64,000 nucleotides of DNA, taken from assembly GCF_008831285.2 (NCBI RefSeq), contig NC_045145.1:17686040-17750039 (forward strand). Reading direction: 5' to 3'. A model generated the notes under the pieces. That model was not told the DNA's origin. It was given only the letters and a program-made list of their open reading frames with translations, and searched no databases. Source of the stretch: Nymphaea colorata. Its lineage: Eukaryota; Streptophyta; Magnoliopsida; Nymphaeales; Nymphaeaceae. Numbering within the stretch: position 1 is the stretch's first letter; each line of letters opens with the position of its first letter. The position numbers were made by a program, and so were the translations under genes. Shown in pieces: positions 62,646-64,000 of the stretch.

Positions 62646-63599
62646 AATTGAAATTGAATATTTTGAAAACCGGTGATCTATTTCTTTTTATTTGCTTTAC
62701 ATGTATATATAATTTTGGTTATCATAATAATAATAAAATTTTTTTGGCCGATGTAAGCCACTTGGACCCAACCTCCAAGGCGCGAAGTTCTCTCATTCAA
62801 ACTGTTTGAGCGGCTGTCTCAGTTACCCGAGCCGACCGATACGGAGATTTAAAATATGCACTTTTTAGTTTTATTAAATAATTATTTTACTGAATCTTAA
62901 TAAAATGTAAACTGCCGAGCCGATACGAAAACCGGCGCCGGCCGGCCAGTTTGATTTTTGAACGAAACGCGGCGGCAATCTCTTCTAATCAACTGTTTAA
63001 GTGGCGACAAAGGAAGTGAAATTGAAAAAACCGAAGGATTCAATCATTATAAAAAGCTACAAAAAAATAAAAATAAAAGCAGATGATGAGGAGTCAAGTT
63101 ATTATGTTCTAGAATTAAAAAAAAAAAAAATCGCCGTCTTTTTCTATTACAAAGAAGGTGTTAAATTGTTAGTTTAAAACTAACTTAATTTTTAAAATTG
63201 AGTTGGAAAATAAAACGGTGAAGATGAGCGACTGCTTGCAGGAATAATGAGGGAAAGGTGGGATTCTAAATAAAAATAATGGGGAATTTAAATTGGAGAA
63301 AATGGGAAGGGGGGACAGCCATCGTTATTTTTGTTCACTGGGACTGACTGACTGACTGTCACCAGCAGAAGCGAGAGAGAGAGAGAGTCGCAGAAAAGAA
63401 AAAGAAAAAGGAGGTGGTGGAGTGAGGCAGAAGCGAGCGAGAGAGAGAGAGAGAGGGGGGCTAAGAAGGCCCTTCCCGTCATTTTTTCCCAGAAGGAAAG
63501 AGGAGAGAGGAGGACGAGCACTGACCTCCACCACTCTTTCCTTTCCTGGAGATACCTGCTGGTCGTTCTGTACACGCATACGAGGAGGAGAGAGAGGGA
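62646..63599 (+). promoter_or_regulatory. Upstream region of the DUF4057 gene
   Basis: TATAAAAA at 63048-63055 is a candidate TATA box, about 550 bp before the ATG, which would leave a long 5' UTR. Two GA runs (63373-63388 and 63437-63456) lie in the presumed UTR; GA tracts near plant starts can recruit GAGA-binding (BBR/BPC) proteins. Assignment is by position only. Confidence 0.35.
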
Positions 63600-63930
63600 A
63601 TGGAGAGGAGCACCCCAGTGAGGAAGCCCCACACATCGACGGCCGATCTGCTCACCTGGTCCGAGACGCCATTGCCGGATCCGGCCGCCGGGAACGCCGG
63701 GACGCCTGCTTCTCGCTCTGCAGCTCGTCCCCATCAGGTCCGTTTATCCTTTGTTCTCCGTCTCGTTTTTCGCTTTTGATGTCTTTTCTACACGAGCTGC
63801 GGTGCTTATAAGAGTGTTTTTGTTGTTGGGATTTTTTTCTTTTATCTTTACTTCAGCCATCTGGAGGGGTCGGGGCGGTGCTGTTCGGTGGGCAGGTGAC
63901 TCCTGAAGAGGCGGAGAGCCTGTTGAAAAC
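63600..63930 (+). CDS. DUF4057 family protein (HN1-like), first two exons, partial
   Basis: Exon 1 (63600-63737) begins MERSTPVRKPHTSTADLLTW and continues SETPLPDPAAGN, ending in RSAARPHQ before a GTCCG donor. Exon 2 (63857-63930) follows CTTCAG and gives PSGGVGAVLFGGQVTPEEAE with SLLKT, ending before GTCAGA. This is the conserved start of the plant DUF4057 family, sometimes called hematological/neurological expressed 1-like; the function is not established. The usual KPCSGYK block should be in the next exon, right of the window. The start is fixed by the family-typical MERSTPVRKPHTSTADLL. The exon 2 donor is less certain because the coding frame runs close to the window edge. Confidence 0.88.
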
Positions 63931-64000
63931 GTCAGATCTGTGGATCTCTTCTCCCTTTTTCCACTTTAGTTTCTGTTTTTCGCATTTTCTTTCCTCCCCA

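Overview
This window is nuclear DNA of a flowering plant. The genes are split by GT-AG introns, the gene families are plant ones, the intergenic DNA is AT-rich, and it carries plant-type LTR elements with a Met-tRNA primer site, hAT-type miniature elements, SINE-like pieces and long (AT)n/(CT)n runs. The species cannot be told from sequence alone. Six protein genes can be supported.

Layout. 1-229 (+): last exon of the organellar tRNA-modification GTPase MnmE/TrmE, cut by the left edge. 1906-6314 (-) and 10371-13924 (-): a tandem pair of group 1 (high-affinity type) sulfate transporters. Each has 13 coding exons and encodes 657 residues, and 11 of the 13 exons have identical lengths. 19966-29114 (+): an ABCG7-like half-size ABC transporter with 11 coding exons and 666 residues. 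44190-45590 (-): an intronless VQ-motif protein of 466 residues. 63600-63930 (+): the first two exons of a DUF4057 (HN1-like) protein that runs off the right edge. The gene splice models were built by reading junctions by eye; in every complete gene the exon lengths sum to an open frame.

The genes share no evident pathway except the sulfate transporter pair, which is a local duplication of one function. The large gene-poor stretches (about 14-20 kb, 29-44 kb and 46-63.6 kb) are mostly decayed repeats. The clearest are two copies of a very small LTR-type element in opposite orientation (17975-18267 and 51756-52075), two copies of an approximately 180-bp non-autonomous hAT element with 8-bp target duplications (31721-31901 and 50143-50319), a decayed Ty3/gypsy-type gag (54880-55175), and a well-paired 111-nt foldback (56912-57022).

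The item most worth a second look is the miniature LTR element. Both copies have a 191-bp left LTR, a 75-76 bp core, and a right LTR that stops after only about 30 bp. One copy also carries a private 21-bp duplication of its polypurine tract.
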